A DNA stretch of 64,000 nt from Lactobacillus melliventris (GCF_013346935.1 NZ_JAAEEB010000009.1:20203-84202); one strand, 5' to 3'; shown: positions 38,869 through 49,039, numbered from the stretch's first letter. Notes: generated by a model from the sequence alone, not told the origin. Program-made: numbers and translations.

Positions 38869-39093
38869 ATGCAAAAACGATTAACAAAATCCCAGGATAA
38901 AGTTATATCCGGCGTATTTGGCGGTGTGGCAGAATATTTCGGTTGGGATAAAGCGTGGACCAGAATTGGTGGTGCAGCATTAATACTATGTACAACCTTT
39001 CCCGGACTGCTTTTATATATTATTGCTGCTATTGTGATGCCTGAAAAAAATCGTCATGATGATACTCTTGATGGTGAATTTCATAAGCCTTAA
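38869..39093 (+). CDS. PspC domain protein
   Basis: 74-residue small membrane protein of the PspC family, often linked to envelope-stress responses. The N-terminal SQDKVISGVFGGVAEYFGWD (8-27) is the PspC signature, followed by one strongly hydrophobic helix (about 36-56, LILCTTFPGLLLYIIAAIV) and a short charged tail. AAGGAGG precedes the ATG. No pspA or regulator gene is adjacent. The upstream palindrome suggests specific control, and a terminator follows. Confidence 0.9.
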   Translation: MQKRLTKSQDKVISGVFGGVAEYFGWDKAWTRIGGAALILCTTFPGLLLYIIAAIVMPEKNRHDDTLDGEFHKP

Positions 39094-39170
39094 ACTTATT
39101 GTAAAAATATAAATTGAATTTCAACACGTTATTTAAGCCTTTCAAAACTAAATTAATGTGAGATCAGCTA

Positions 39171-39222
39171 AAAATCCAAGTATATATGGGCAAAACTGCT
39201 CATTTATACTTGGATTTATTTT
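39171..39222 (+). terminator. Terminator of the PspC-like gene
   Basis: AATCCAAGTATA (39173-39184) pairs with TATACTTGGATT (39205-39216), with extra pairing inside, followed by TATTTTTT. Confidence 0.85.
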
Positions 39223-39297
39223 TTAGTTAAGTTGACCTTTTTTTAATTAAAGAATATGATTTAGACAATAATTTACTTAAAGAAAGGTTAGCGTATT

Positions 39298-40413
39298 ATG
39301 AGCTTAGACGTTAATATACTTCCCTCCGACTATATTGATTTGTCTATTGGAGATTTTCGTTCTGGAATAAACAAAAGAATAATTGATAAATTGGTAAAAA
39401 GAGTTGAGCATGCTGGAAATGGATATACTCCGGGTTTGGGACTGCCTAAACTGAGAGAAAAAATTGTGTCATACTACAGTGAGACTTACGGTATCAAGGA
39501 TATTGACATCAATAATATTCAAATCACCGTTTCATGTCTGCACGGTGCTTTTTTATCATTAAGATCTATCATCAAAAATAAATCTGATGAAATTATTGTT
39601 ATTGCCCCATTTTTCCCTTCATACTTAAATTTAATTGCGGGAGTGGGCGCAACTCCAGTAATTTTTAAATCAGAGGCTCCTACTTTTGCACTGCCAATTG
39701 AGCAAATCAAAAAAGCCGTCAATGCAAATACTAAGGCCATCATTATTAATTATCCTAACAATCCTACTGGAGCCAGTTTGTCGCAAACGGACCGGGAATT
39801 CTTGAATAATCTCTGTGAAGAGAAAAATATTTTCGTGATTGACGATCATGTTTACAGCGATTATCCCTGTAAATATCAATACCAGCCAATCTCAACTGAT
39901 ATTTCCCATCAAATTTTAGTAAGCAGCTTTTCCAAAAGTTTTGCCATACCAGGAATACGTCTTGGCTATGTCATTGCACCAGCCAATATTATTGAGCGGG
40001 ACGGCTTTTATAATGAAGGGATCACTTTCAGTGCCCCAACTATTAGTCAATTCATTGGGGAAATAATTTTGGAAGAACCAGAGAAATATACCCACCATAT
40101 TGAGGAAATTAAACAGACCGGTGCAGAATTAACCAAACTTTTTACTAGGAGTAAATATTTTCCTTGCTCCTCATACATGGGTGGCTTATATATGTTTATT
40201 GAAGTACCAGAAACCATCAAGGACATTGACCTATACTATAAATTGCTGGAAAAACACTTTCATGTAATTGTAGCTAAGGGAAGTGATTTCCAATATTCAG
40301 ACAGATACTTCAGAATTTCTCTTTCAACCGAAAAAGGAATTTTAGTAAAAGGTGTGCGAAAAATTATTGATTGTGTAGATTACACTTTGAATTACAATAA
40401 GCAGAACGCATAA
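39298..40413 (+). CDS. PLP-dependent class I/II aminotransferase
   Basis: 371-residue fold-type I aminotransferase; amino-donor specificity is not readable. Landmarks in order: GYTPGLGLPKLREKI (N-terminal substrate loop), NYPNNPTGAS (cofactor-ring Asn), DDHVYSDY (PLP-pyridine Asp/Tyr), SSFSKSFAIPGIRLGY with the Schiff-base Lys, and YFRISLS carrying the carboxylate-binding Arg. AAAGAAAGG precedes the ATG. It is a solitary gene between terminators, with no biosynthetic neighbours to name a pathway. Confidence 0.88.
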   Translation: MSLDVNILPSDYIDLSIGDFRSGINKRIIDKLVKRVEHAGNGYTPGLGLPKLREKIVSYYSETYGIKDIDINNIQITVSCLHGAFLSLRSIIKNKSDEIIVIAPFFPSYLNLIAGVGATPVIFKSEAPTFALPIEQIKKAVNANTKAIIINYPNNPTGASLSQTDREFLNNLCEEKNIFVIDDHVYSDYPCKYQYQPISTDISHQILVSSFSKSFAIPGIRLGYVIAPANIIERDGFYNEGITFSAPTISQFIGEIILEEPEKYTHHIEEIKQTGAELTKLFTRSKYFPCSSYMGGLYMFIEVPETIKDIDLYYKLLEKHFHVIVAKGSDFQYSDRYFRISLSTEKGILVKGVRKIIDCVDYTLNYNKQNA

Positions 40414-40444
40414 CATCACAAAAATAAATTTAAAAATTATTATA

Positions 40445-40500
40445 TTAAAAAAGCTCAGCAAGCGCCAGAGTTCATTCTAGCAGCCTAGGAGCTTTTTTAT
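40445..40500 (+). terminator. Terminator of the aminotransferase gene
   Basis: AAAAAAGCTC (40447-40456) pairs with GAGCTTTTTT (40489-40498), with a partly structured loop. Confidence 0.7.
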
Positions 40501-40559
40501 TTTACCTCACTTTTTACCCAATTCATAATTAATCTTAAGTTGTTTAATTAAATAAAATA

Positions 40560-40592
40560 AAAAATGATACCGACTGAACAATCGGTATCAAA
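40560..40592 (-). terminator. Terminator of the flippase gene
   Basis: TGATACCGA (40565-40573) and TCGGTATCA (40582-40590) form a perfect stem, and the minus strand continues TTTTTTATTTTATTT. Confidence 0.8.
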
Positions 40593-40613
40593 TTCGCTTA
40601 TATTAGGTTTTAT

Positions 40614-42257
40614 TTAAGCACGAATGTGCAGTTTTTCCAATATTGGAATGATTTTATTTCCTAAAATTTTCTGCGCTAAATTAGACTTGATAGCCGCAAA
40701 GCCATAAAACAAGCAACCCACAACGACCGCGACAAAAACAATGACGAGTGACTGTAAACTGCTTGCAGGACTTAAGAACAACTCCAGTCCTTTTTCTACT
40801 GCCAAAACCAGCAAAAACATGATAACTGAAAATGCAGTAATGCCAATAAAACGTCGTCTTGTACGATCCTGATTGAAATTGTAATTAATCTTAAGGTGTT
40901 CTATCGCCATAAAGATAATGACAAGCATTCCTAAATTAGTGGCAATCAATGGGCCAAATATTTTAAAGACATAAATCATGGGGTATTGCATTAAAATCTT
41001 AATGATTAACCCTAATACTAAATATTTAATTGCAAGTCCATTTTCCGATAGGCCCTGTAAAATAGCCATTAATACCGTAAACAAGCCCAAACTAATAGCT
41101 GTAAAGGAAGAAAGGTAAAGTACATTTGATCCTAGCTTGTCATATCCGTAAAAGATGGTATAGATTGGTGTAGAAATCGCAGCCATGCCAAAGGAAGCGG
41201 GAATCATGACAAATAAAAATAAGTCTAAAGTATTACCAATTTGGTCAGAAATTGCACGAAAATCATGCTTAGTGTGAGCTGCAGACAACAGAGGAATTGT
41301 CGTCACAGCCATAGCACTTGCTAAAGACACAATGATCATTATCAACTTATTGGCATTAAGCGCAAATAACGCATACCAAGTTTCAATTGTATTATTAGTT
41401 GCACTAACCAAACTCGAGATAATGGGGTGAAAGCTATATTGGTCTACCAGATAAAAAAGTTGAATACCTGCATCAATAATTATAAAAGGAATTGCCTGGG
41501 CAATAATTTCAGCAAAAAGAGCAGAAGTTGAAACCTGTATTTCATTATTGGAATTTTCAACTAACTCGTTAAGTTTATTACGTCTAGACAGCAAAAACCA
41601 CGTTAAAATAGCTATGCCAAAAACTGCTCCAATCGCAGCAGCCAAATTTGATTGCACCACCGCATCAACAAAATTACCATGCTGTACTTGCATAATAATA
41701 TAAGCAGTTAACAGCATCCAAATTACTCGTGCTAATTGTTCTACAAACTGGGACATTGCTGACGGCATCATGTCTTCGTAGCCTTGAAAATAACCCCTCA
41801 TAATACTTAATACAGGAATAATTAAGATGGCGTAAGACAGGCTTCTCATTACCCTTACTTGTCTTGGATCAATTTGTGAACCATTAGAAGCTAAAAAAGG
41901 TGAAGCAAAATACATCACTGCAGCAGAAATAATTCCTAGAAATACCATTAATATTAAGCCGCGATGAAAAAGCTTACGTCCAACTCCGTACTCATTAAGC
42001 GCATTATACTTAGCCACCTGTTTAGCAACAGCACCTGGAATGCCCGCAGTGGATATTAAAATAAAAATACTATAAATGTTATAACTTCTGGCAGTTAAGG
42101 CATTGGCAATATTACCATAGGGCGACATCCAATAAAACCATGGAATAATATAGAGAGCACCCAAAATACGTGAGGTAATAGAGCCGAAAGTCATCCACGC
42201 ACTGCCTTTAATGAAGGTATTTTGTGTATTTTGTTCAGATAAATTATTTTCTTTCAT
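40614..42257 (-). CDS. MATE/MVF-type polysaccharide or lipid II flippase (YtgP/MurJ-like)
   Basis: 547-residue polytopic membrane protein of the MOP superfamily, with about 14 hydrophobic helices. The opening FIKGSAWMTFGSITSRILGALYIIP is (in shorter form, GSITSRILGALYIIP) the pattern of YtgP, the Bacillus MurJ homolog that moves lipid II across the membrane. Conserved Arg/Gly residues in the first helix fit. It could instead export another polysaccharide intermediate. It lies downstream of leuS on the same strand after a 95-bp gap, without sugar-transferase genes nearby, which favours the MurJ role. Confidence 0.82.
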   Translation of the reverse strand: MKENNLSEQNTQNTFIKGSAWMTFGSITSRILGALYIIPWFYWMSPYGNIANALTARSYNIYSIFILISTAGIPGAVAKQVAKYNALNEYGVGRKLFHRGLILMVFLGIISAAVMYFASPFLASNGSQIDPRQVRVMRSLSYAILIIPVLSIMRGYFQGYEDMMPSAMSQFVEQLARVIWMLLTAYIIMQVQHGNFVDAVVQSNLAAAIGAVFGIAILTWFLLSRRNKLNELVENSNNEIQVSTSALFAEIIAQAIPFIIIDAGIQLFYLVDQYSFHPIISSLVSATNNTIETWYALFALNANKLIMIIVSLASAMAVTTIPLLSAAHTKHDFRAISDQIGNTLDLFLFVMIPASFGMAAISTPIYTIFYGYDKLGSNVLYLSSFTAISLGLFTVLMAILQGLSENGLAIKYLVLGLIIKILMQYPMIYVFKIFGPLIATNLGMLVIIFMAIEHLKINYNFNQDRTRRRFIGITAFSVIMFLLVLAVEKGLELFLSPASSLQSLVIVFVAVVVGCLFYGFAAIKSNLAQKILGNKIIPILEKLHIRA

Positions 42258-42352
42258 TAAAGTTCCCTAAATCTAGTCTACTAACTATATTATTGTGAAT
42301 GAAAATGAGCAATTAACAACAAATATACTTTGCACTTTAGGAAAAATTAACT

Positions 42353-44767
42353 TTATTTAGCTACAATATTGACAATCTTATTTGGTACAACAATGACCTT
42401 TTTAATATCTTTGCCTTCTAAAAATTTCTGGACGTGAGGCAATGCCAATGCTTGTTTTTGAGCTTGATCTTTATCCATGTCAACAGCCGCCTTAAAATTG
42501 CCACGCAGCTTGCCATTTACTTGCACCATGATTTCGACTGTTGATTCAACCAGTTTGGCTGAATCATAGGTTGGCCATTTGGCAAAAGTTACGGATTGCT
42601 CATGACCAAAGATTTGCCAGATTTCTTCCATCATGTGAGGAGCGATTGGGGCTAAAAGCGTAATGAAACCTTCCGCATATTTTCTTGGAATCGTTTTTGC
42701 TTTTTGCGCAGCATTAACAAAGACCATTAATTGAGAAATTGCAGTATTGAAATGTAAGTCATCAAAATCTTCAGTTACTTTTTTAACAGTTTCGTTATAA
42801 ATTTTATCTAAAGTGCCATCGTTTTCAGCCACAATATTTTCTTGTGGTATGGCTTTAAGATCCAAATCATTAACGAACAGACGCCAAACTCTGTCTAAGA
42901 ACTTTTTGGTTGAAGCAGGACCATTATCATCCCAGTCAATAGATGCATCAAGGGGTCCCATGAACATTTCATACATTCTAAGACTGTCTGCACCATACTC
43001 ATCAATGACATCATCAGGATTAACTACATTGCCTTTTGATTTGGACATTTTATCATGATCTTTCAGAATTAATCCTTGATTGAATAGTCTTTGGAATGGT
43101 TCTTCATTAGGAACAACACCTAAGTCATACAATACCATATTCCAGAATCTGGCATAAAGCAGGTGCCGGACAGCATGTTCTGCGCCACCAATATAAAGGT
43201 CAACTGGCATCCACTTCTTTAGCATTTCGTAATCAGCCAGCTTATTGTCATTATGTGGATCAACAAAGCGTAAGAAATACCATGATGAACCTGCCCAATT
43301 AGGCATGGTATTAGTTTCTCTTTTACCCTTGCGGCCATTCTTGTCAACTACATTTACCCAGTCCTTCAAGTTTACCAATGGACTTTCAGGTGTACCTGAC
43401 GGCTTAATGTCAGTAGCATGAGGTAAAACAAGCGGTAATTCATCTTCTGGAACCAATGTAGTTTCTCCATCTTCCCAGTGAATTACTGGAATTGGTTCAC
43501 CCCAATAACGCTGACGACTAAATTCCCAGTCACGTAACTTGTAATTAACCTTTTTTTCTCCAGCGTGGTGTTCAGTAAGCCACCCAACGATTTTATCCTT
43601 TGCTTCTGCATTGTTAAGTCCATTTAAAAACTCTGAATCTATATGCGGGCCGTCACCAGTATATGCTTCTTGTGCAACATCTCCGCCCTTAATAACTGGT
43701 TTAATAGGCAAATTGAATTTCCGAGCGAACTCATAGTCACGGGTGTCATGAGCTGGTACAGCCATTACGGCACCAGTCCCATAGCTAGCAAGAACATAAT
43801 CAGCAATCCAAATTGGAATTTCTTTGTTGTTTACGGGGTTAATGGCGTAAGCGCCAGTAAAGACCCCAGTTTTGGTTTTATTTAAATCTGTTCTTTCAAG
43901 GTCGGACTTAGATTCAATTTGCTTAATATAAGCGTTAACTTCATCTTTTTGACCAGCGGTCATAATTTTTTGGACTAATTTATTTTCAGGAGCTAAAACA
44001 GCATAGGTTGCGCCAAATAAAGTATCTGGTCGGGTACTAAAGACATCAAATGTTTCATTAGAATTTTTAACCTTAAAAGTAATTTGGGCACCTACTGACC
44101 GCCCAATCCAGTTACGTTGCATTTCTTTAATATTTTCTGGCCAGTCAAGATTATCCAAACCGGCAAGAAGACGATCTGCATATTTAGTTATTCTCAGCAT
44201 CCATTGCTTCATGTTGCGCCGATATATAGGATAACCACCGCGTTCAGTCTTACCATCAACAATATCTTCGTTAGCAACAACTGTACCTAAATCAGGTGAC
44301 CAGTTAACCGGTGCTTCCGCTTCATAGGCCAAACCATTTTTATACATTTGTTCAAATGTCCATTGGGTCCACTTGTAGTATTTAGGATCGCAAGTTGCCA
44401 GTTCCCTGTTCCAGTCATATGAGAATCCTAGAGTATTGAGCTGCCGTTTGAAATTGGCAATATTTTCAGTAGTAACAACTGCCGGGTCTTGCCCAGTCTG
44501 AAGAGCATACTGTTCAGTCGGAAGGCCAAAAGCATCCCAGCCCATTGGGTGCAGTACATTATAGCCTTGGCTACGTTTCATCCTTGCAATGGTATCTGTT
44601 GCTGTGTACCCTTCGGGGTGTCCTACGTGAAGTCCCTTACCAGATGGAAAAGGAAACATATCTAAAACATAAAAATTCTTCTTTTTGGGATCATTACCTG
44701 TTTTAAAAGTTTGATTTTTTTCCCAGTAATCCTGCCATTTTTTTTCAACAACTTTGTGATTGTACAT
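42353..44767 (-). CDS. leuS: Leucyl-tRNA synthetase
   Basis: Class I synthetase, 804 residues, with CP1 editing domain. HIGH motif HVGH at 47-50 within [16 protein letters not shown], editing-domain [10 protein letters not shown] near 235, and KMSKS motif near 578 ([13 protein letters not shown]). The ATG at 44767 is preceded by a GAGG-type site. A T-box leader upstream matches regulation by uncharged tRNA-Leu. No unusual features. Confidence 0.98.
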   Translation of the reverse strand: MYNHKVVEKKWQDYWEKNQTFKTGNDPKKKNFYVLDMFPFPSGKGLHVGHPEGYTATDTIARMKRSQGYNVLHPMGWDAFGLPTEQYALQTGQDPAVVTTENIANFKRQLNTLGFSYDWNRELATCDPKYYKWTQWTFEQMYKNGLAYEAEAPVNWSPDLGTVVANEDIVDGKTERGGYPIYRRNMKQWMLRITKYADRLLAGLDNLDWPENIKEMQRNWIGRSVGAQITFKVKNSNETFDVFSTRPDTLFGATYAVLAPENKLVQKIMTAGQKDEVNAYIKQIESKSDLERTDLNKTKTGVFTGAYAINPVNNKEIPIWIADYVLASYGTGAVMAVPAHDTRDYEFARKFNLPIKPVIKGGDVAQEAYTGDGPHIDSEFLNGLNNAEAKDKIVGWLTEHHAGEKKVNYKLRDWEFSRQRYWGEPIPVIHWEDGETTLVPEDELPLVLPHATDIKPSGTPESPLVNLKDWVNVVDKNGRKGKRETNTMPNWAGSSWYFLRFVDPHNDNKLADYEMLKKWMPVDLYIGGAEHAVRHLLYARFWNMVLYDLGVVPNEEPFQRLFNQGLILKDHDKMSKSKGNVVNPDDVIDEYGADSLRMYEMFMGPLDASIDWDDNGPASTKKFLDRVWRLFVNDLDLKAIPQENIVAENDGTLDKIYNETVKKVTEDFDDLHFNTAISQLMVFVNAAQKAKTIPRKYAEGFITLLAPIAPHMMEEIWQIFGHEQSVTFAKWPTYDSAKLVESTVEIMVQVNGKLRGNFKAAVDMDKDQAQKQALALPHVQKFLEGKDIKKVIVVPNKIVNIVAK

Positions 44768-44776
44768 ATTTTTACC

Positions 44777-45000
44777 TCATAAAAAAAGTCCTATGAAATT
44801 CTTTCATAGGACGAATAATCGCGGTACCACCTAAGTTCCACGCCGAAAGCGTGACACTTCTTGCCCCTTAACGCGGATAGCAAACGTTAGAATTGTTCCA
44901 GGCTCAGTTCACAATCTTTTTTCTAGTCTTGCACCAACCGACTTTTCTCTATAGAAAAATAAAACTGCTACTAGTTCCTGATCTTTATTTTTTGACCAAT
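44777..45000 (-). promoter_or_regulatory. T-box leader of leuS
   Basis: The minus strand carries the T-box core AGGTGGTACCGCG (44819-44833) and the terminator hairpin GTCCTATGAAA/TTTCATAGGAC (44787-44811) with T run. In stem I, CAGG and CCTG arms enclose a loop with CTG at 44905-44907, a leucine codon, which is the likely but less certain specifier. Confidence 0.88.
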
Positions 45001-45050
45001 AATGATTATAATTTACCACAAATGCAAAAAAAAACAAGGGGAGAAAATTT

Positions 45051-45713
45051 TTGAACAAAACGATACAAACAAAGAGAGACACGATAATACCTGCGACCAT
45101 ATTTTTGATTTTGTACGCTATCTGGGCAATTTTAGTTGCTTCTGAAAATCAATTTATTCACAATTTTGACCAATCAGTGATTAATATTATCTGCAACAAT
45201 AATCCTATTATAATCAAGTTTGCGACAACTTTTACTAATTTAGGAAATACAAATGTAATCACAATTGAAACTATAATTTTGGTGATTGTTTTAGCACTTA
45301 GAAAAAGATTTGCATGTGCTGTTTTTACTGCAGGAACCATGATAGGTGCTAATGGCTATAATTGGATCATCAAGCATGCTATTGCAAGGCACAGACCACT
45401 TACTGAACATCTTGTTGCTGCACATGGTTACAGTTTTCCCTCAGGTCACTCTGTTGGCAGTGCTACTTTATTTGGAATTTTAATTGTTCTAACAATTTTA
45501 TTAATCAAAAATAAAGCTGCTAAAACTGTCTTATGTCTTGTTTGGGCTTGTTTTCCAATATTAATTGGTTACACCAGAATTTTCATTCATGTCCATTATC
45601 CATCTGACGTAATTGGGGGTTTTCTAGAGGGAATCGCATTTCTCTTAATTGGATACTCCTTTCTTTACCATTATTATTTAGAAAGTCAAAGAGCACAAAG
45701 CAATTTATACTAA
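45051..45713 (+). CDS. PAP2-family membrane phosphatase
   Basis: 220-residue membrane phosphatase of the PAP2 family, candidates being undecaprenyl-pyrophosphate or phosphatidate phosphatase. Signature motifs are KHAIARHRP (C1), PSGHSVGS (C2) and SRxxxxxHYPSD-like RIFIHVHYPSD (C3). About six hydrophobic helices are visible. It starts with TTG at 45051 because AAGGGGAG lies 7 bases upstream and no ATG is available. It is divergent from leuS. A terminator follows. Confidence 0.9.
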   Translation: MNKTIQTKRDTIIPATIFLILYAIWAILVASENQFIHNFDQSVINIICNNNPIIIKFATTFTNLGNTNVITIETIILVIVLALRKRFACAVFTAGTMIGANGYNWIIKHAIARHRPLTEHLVAAHGYSFPSGHSVGSATLFGILIVLTILLIKNKAAKTVLCLVWACFPILIGYTRIFIHVHYPSDVIGGFLEGIAFLLIGYSFLYHYYLESQRAQSNLY

Positions 45714-45757
45714 GTAAAAGGATTCAAACTGATTTAAAGTTTTGAATCCTTTTTTAT
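45714..45757 (+). terminator. Terminator of the PAP2 gene
   Basis: AAAAGGATTCAAA (45716-45728) pairs with TTTGAATCCTTTT (41-53 in the next block, 45741-45753) with T run; it also serves the convergent cupin gene. Confidence 0.85.
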
Positions 45758-45769
45758 GTCAAAATTATA

Positions 45770-46258
45770 TTAATCCAGCGCTAACCGCTCAATGACCTTT
45801 TTGTATGCCGGATATTGTTTGAGTAAATCTCCCTTTTTAAGCAGTTCAAAGTCGTGATAATCAAATCCTGGCGAAACTACACAGCTTACTAAACAAAAAC
45901 TATCTGGTTTTACAACTTCCGAAGCAAAAATGGTATTCTTCGGAACTCTAAATTGCATTCTTTCACCAGCAGAAACATTTTTACCCAATTTAACGGCTGA
46001 ATATTTACCTTCTGGAGTAATACAGTGAATAGTAATCGCTTCACCGTCATGGTAATACCACATTTCATCATGATTCAAACGGTGAAAGTGAGAACAACTT
46101 GTGTCATCAAGCAAAAAATAGATGGATGTATAATAAAACCGTTCTGCTTTACTATCTTCATCATAAAACTGCTTATCACTCGCATATACTTGCCTGAACC
46201 AACCCCCTTCTTGGTGAGGTTCAAGATTTAATGCTTTGATATAATCGTCACGTTTCAT
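45770..46258 (-). CDS. Cupin domain protein (DUF985 family)
   Basis: 162-residue single-domain cupin of the DUF985 (Cupin_5) family; function unknown, with sugar-epimerase-like or metabolite-binding roles proposed for relatives. Typical phrases are HQEGGWFRQVY (16-26), SCSHFHRLNHDEMWYYHDG (metal-binding His and Glu) and SCVVSPGFDYHDFEL near the end. It is a single gene on the minus strand. The 46259-46440 stretch upstream is AT-rich with no other gene. Confidence 0.88.
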   Translation of the reverse strand: MKRDDYIKALNLEPHQEGGWFRQVYASDKQFYDEDSKAERFYYTSIYFLLDDTSCSHFHRLNHDEMWYYHDGEAITIHCITPEGKYSAVKLGKNVSAGERMQFRVPKNTIFASEVVKPDSFCLVSCVVSPGFDYHDFELLKKGDLLKQYPAYKKVIERLALD

Positions 46259-46463
46259 TTTTTCTCCTTAACAAAAATACAAATTATATATACAAATTTA
46301 ACGCATTTTTGCTTTAAAGTCAGCTAGTAATTTTAAAACAAAAGTTTAACTACTTATTAATTTTTCAATTTTATTAATTAAATTTACCCTTTGGATAATA
46401 AATATTATATGAATTTTTGATTGCAAAAAAGGAAATAATATTATATCATCAAGTAATTAAATG

Positions 46464-46499
46464 TTGACACTTAAAAGGTACCGTGTTAGTGCCGTGACA
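46464..46499 (+). promoter_or_regulatory. Promoter region with tandem 11-bp repeats ahead of the ABC locus
   Basis: TTGACA (46464-46469) is a consensus -35, but the -10 is weak (TAGTGC at 17-bp spacing). GTACCGTGTTA (46478-46488) and GTGCCGTGACA (46489-46499) are head-to-tail repeats with one-helical-turn period exactly where a -10 should be. This looks like an activator-dependent or repressed promoter. Confidence 0.5.
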
Positions 46500-46520
46500 T
46501 TAATTTTAATATTGAAGTCA

Positions 46521-46566
46521 TAAAAACTGCTAGATCAATAATTTTAATCTAGCAGTTTTTTTAAAC
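46521..46566 (+). terminator. Leader terminator/attenuator before the ABC locus
   Basis: AAAAACTGCTAGAT (46523-46536) pairs perfectly with ATCTAGCAGTTTTT (46548-46561), followed by T bases. It lies between the promoter candidate and the first ABC gene, with no gene on the plus strand upstream for it to end, so it may be an attenuator or end a short RNA. Confidence 0.65.
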
Positions 46567-46588
46567 CTAGATTAAGAGGTGACGAAAA

Positions 46589-47782
46589 ATGCCGTACATG
46601 AAGTTAAAAGTTAAGCAAATGCTCAAAAGTAAATTTACCTGGATTAGTCTGATAGCTATTCTAGTAGGTTGCCTCTCTTTTTGGACAAAGAATTATTATG
46701 CTAGCAAGTCTGACAGTATGGAACTTAGTACTGCAAAAGCTAATGTAGCTATTCAAAAGAAAAACGTCATATATTTTCAAAAAGAACTCAAACAGAAAAA
46801 ATTAGATGAGGACAATAAGAAGCAAATAAGAAAAAGTCTAAAGGGTTCACAATCAGATATAGCTGAAAAACAAAAACTCATTAAGGCCCTCCAGTCCAAA
46901 GATTGGCAAAAAGCCTATCCGATCATGATTAAAGAAGCCAAATTTTGGCTTGCTGATGCTAAGAAAAATGGCTCGAATAGTGAAGCCGTTGCTATAAGTA
47001 AACGTGATTTATTGGAACTGCAAACATTAGCCAAACAATATTTACCAAAAGAACAGACTATTAATCCAGTAAAAGGCGGTTTTTTTCTTATTTTTGTTAT
47101 GGAACAATTCTTACCTATACTTGTAGTCCTAGCCGTTATTTTTGTTCTGGTAAAAATATTTGCAAGTGATTACTTTGACCGTATGAGGTTAGGCAACTTA
47201 TTACCGCAAAACAGATTGGTATTAAGCGAATTTTCTACTGGTTCTTTAATGGGTTTCTGTTATTTTCTTGTTACCTTCTTGTTGATTTTTTTGATACCTA
47301 GTCTTTTTGCCGGAACTGGCAATTTTAACTATCCAATTGCGGGCATGAACCCTGTGACTAAAGAATATATTTTTATTCCAATGCATCAACTCTTGTTGCC
47401 AATTTTAATGTTAGAATTGTTAAGTTTTATCTTTATCTCAGGCATGGTGTTATTTTTCGTTCAGTTTTTTAAGAATCCTATTATTGCGTTACTTTTTTCT
47501 GTACTGGTATTGGTTGGAGGTATGGTTATCCCACAATACATAGTAGCTGAACGGAGTTTTGCTCAGTTCATTCCGATGAGCTACTTCTTTGCTTTACAAC
47601 CAGTGAATGGCATGTTTGGTATCAGTAATTCCTATGTCATCGCAGATGAAACGAAATTGGTAACTTATCCGCAAGTAAATTTTACTAACGGTGTAATTGT
47701 TTTACTAGTAGGAATATTAATTCTTTTGCTTCTAAATTACTTTGTCGCCGAAAAAGCACAAAAAGGAATAAAAACAAGTTAA
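46589..47782 (+). CDS. ABC-2-like permease A
   Basis: 397-residue membrane protein, family not named with certainty. One helix near the N-terminus (about 17-33, TWISLIAILVGCLSFW), then a long Lys/Gln-rich, coiled-coil-prone outside loop (about 40-165), then six or so hydrophobic helices (from VKGGFFLIFVMEQFLP onward). This layout fits ABC-2-type exporter permeases of lactobacilli. It has a close paralog directly downstream and a distant one after the ATPase gene. GAGGTGA precedes the ATG. Substrate unknown; peptide export or self-protection is a guess. Confidence 0.8.
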   Translation: MPYMKLKVKQMLKSKFTWISLIAILVGCLSFWTKNYYASKSDSMELSTAKANVAIQKKNVIYFQKELKQKKLDEDNKKQIRKSLKGSQSDIAEKQKLIKALQSKDWQKAYPIMIKEAKFWLADAKKNGSNSEAVAISKRDLLELQTLAKQYLPKEQTINPVKGGFFLIFVMEQFLPILVVLAVIFVLVKIFASDYFDRMRLGNLLPQNRLVLSEFSTGSLMGFCYFLVTFLLIFLIPSLFAGTGNFNYPIAGMNPVTKEYIFIPMHQLLLPILMLELLSFIFISGMVLFFVQFFKNPIIALLFSVLVLVGGMVIPQYIVAERSFAQFIPMSYFFALQPVNGMFGISNSYVIADETKLVTYPQVNFTNGVIVLLVGILILLLLNYFVAEKAQKGIKTS

Positions 47783-47848
47783 CTTTATCAATATTATCTT
47801 AAAACGTCTAAACTATCTTTTTAATTTTTATATAAAGAGGTGAGAAAA

Positions 47849-49039
47849 ATGCCATATTTTAAGTTACAAATCAAACAGGTGCTCAAAAGTAAATTTACCT
47901 GGATTAGCCTTTTAGCCATTTTACTCGGATGTTTTTATTTTTGGATAAAAAACTACAATTCGCGCTATATTAATCCGCGCATAATAGAAGCTAAAGAAAA
48001 TATAGCTCTGGAAGAGAAAAATGTCAGATATTATCAAAAACAGTTACAAAAAGCTAATTTGACCAAAACAGCCCGCCGGCAAATTGAACTGGATCTGGCT
48101 GAAAATAAGTCTTCTATGAAAGAATTTAAGACCTTAATTAAAGCAATTCAAACAAATAGGTGGCAGCAGGCTTATCAAATCATAATAAAGCAAGAAAAAT
48201 ACAATCTTGCTGATGCAAAACGTAATAATGCCAGTAAAGATAATATACTGGCAATTGAAAGTAATATTCAAAAATTACAGTATCTGAAACGAAATAACTT
48301 ACCAGAAGAAAATGAGCACTATTCTGTTAAGGGCGGATTTTTTATATTAGAAATGATGCAGGAAGTCTTACCACCTTTAGCAGTTTTAGCCGTAATTTTT
48401 ATTCTGATCAAGTTATATTCGTCCGGTTTTTATGAACGAATGCGTCTAGCAAATCTTTTACCGCAAAAAAATCATTTGCTGATTGAATTTGGCGCTGGTT
48501 CGTTAATTGGATTCGGTTATTTCTTAGCAGCATTTCTATTGCTTTTTATTATTCCGAGTATATTTTTCGGGACTGGTAACTTTAAATATCCGATGATGGG
48601 CATAGACGCAGTAGCTAAACGGAATATCTTCATTCCAATGTATCAGTTGTTTTGCCCTACTTTAATTTTAGAATTATTTAGCTTTATGTTCATTGCAAGT
48701 GTGGTTTTGCTTTTCGTACAAGTATTTAAAAACCGTCTGTTGGCATTATTCATTTCTGTTCTGATATTAGTTGGTGGTATGGTTCTCCCACAATACGTAG
48801 TAGCAGCGAGAAATTTTGCCCAATTCATCCCCATGAGCTATTTTTTCTCCTTACAACCAGTCGATGGTATGTTTGGCATCAGTAATGCCTATGTCTTTGC
48901 TGATGAAACTAAATTAGTTACTTATCCGCAAGTTAATTTTACTAATGGCATGCTAGTTTTAGCCCTAGGAATTATTATTCTGTTATTTTTAAACTACCTC
49001 ACAGCACGAAAAGCCCAGAAAGGGAGGAAAACAAGATGA
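47849..49039 (+). CDS. ABC-2-like permease B (tandem paralog)
   Basis: 396 residues from the ATG at 47849 (MPYFKLQIKQVLK), with AAAGAGGTGAG upstream; a GTG at 47840 overlaps that site. It has the same layout as the previous gene and near-identical blocks, for example LKSKFTWISL, QFIPMSYFF and the stretch ADETKLVTYPQVNFTNG, while the outside loop has diverged. This is a tandem duplication. It ends inside the start of the ATPase gene (4-bp overlap). Two permeases beside one ATPase suggests a heterodimeric membrane core. Confidence 0.8.
   Translation: MPYFKLQIKQVLKSKFTWISLLAILLGCFYFWIKNYNSRYINPRIIEAKENIALEEKNVRYYQKQLQKANLTKTARRQIELDLAENKSSMKEFKTLIKAIQTNRWQQAYQIIIKQEKYNLADAKRNNASKDNILAIESNIQKLQYLKRNNLPEENEHYSVKGGFFILEMMQEVLPPLAVLAVIFILIKLYSSGFYERMRLANLLPQKNHLLIEFGAGSLIGFGYFLAAFLLLFIIPSIFFGTGNFKYPMMGIDAVAKRNIFIPMYQLFCPTLILELFSFMFIASVVLLFVQVFKNRLLALFISVLILVGGMVLPQYVVAARNFAQFIPMSYFFSLQPVDGMFGISNAYVFADETKLVTYPQVNFTNGMLVLALGIIILLFLNYLTARKAQKGRKTR

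Noticed and set aside
46464..46499. GlnR/TnrA-type box near TGTTAGTGCCGTGACA
   Set aside because: The spacing is 6 rather than 7 bases between the half sites, and the ABC genes have no nitrogen link.
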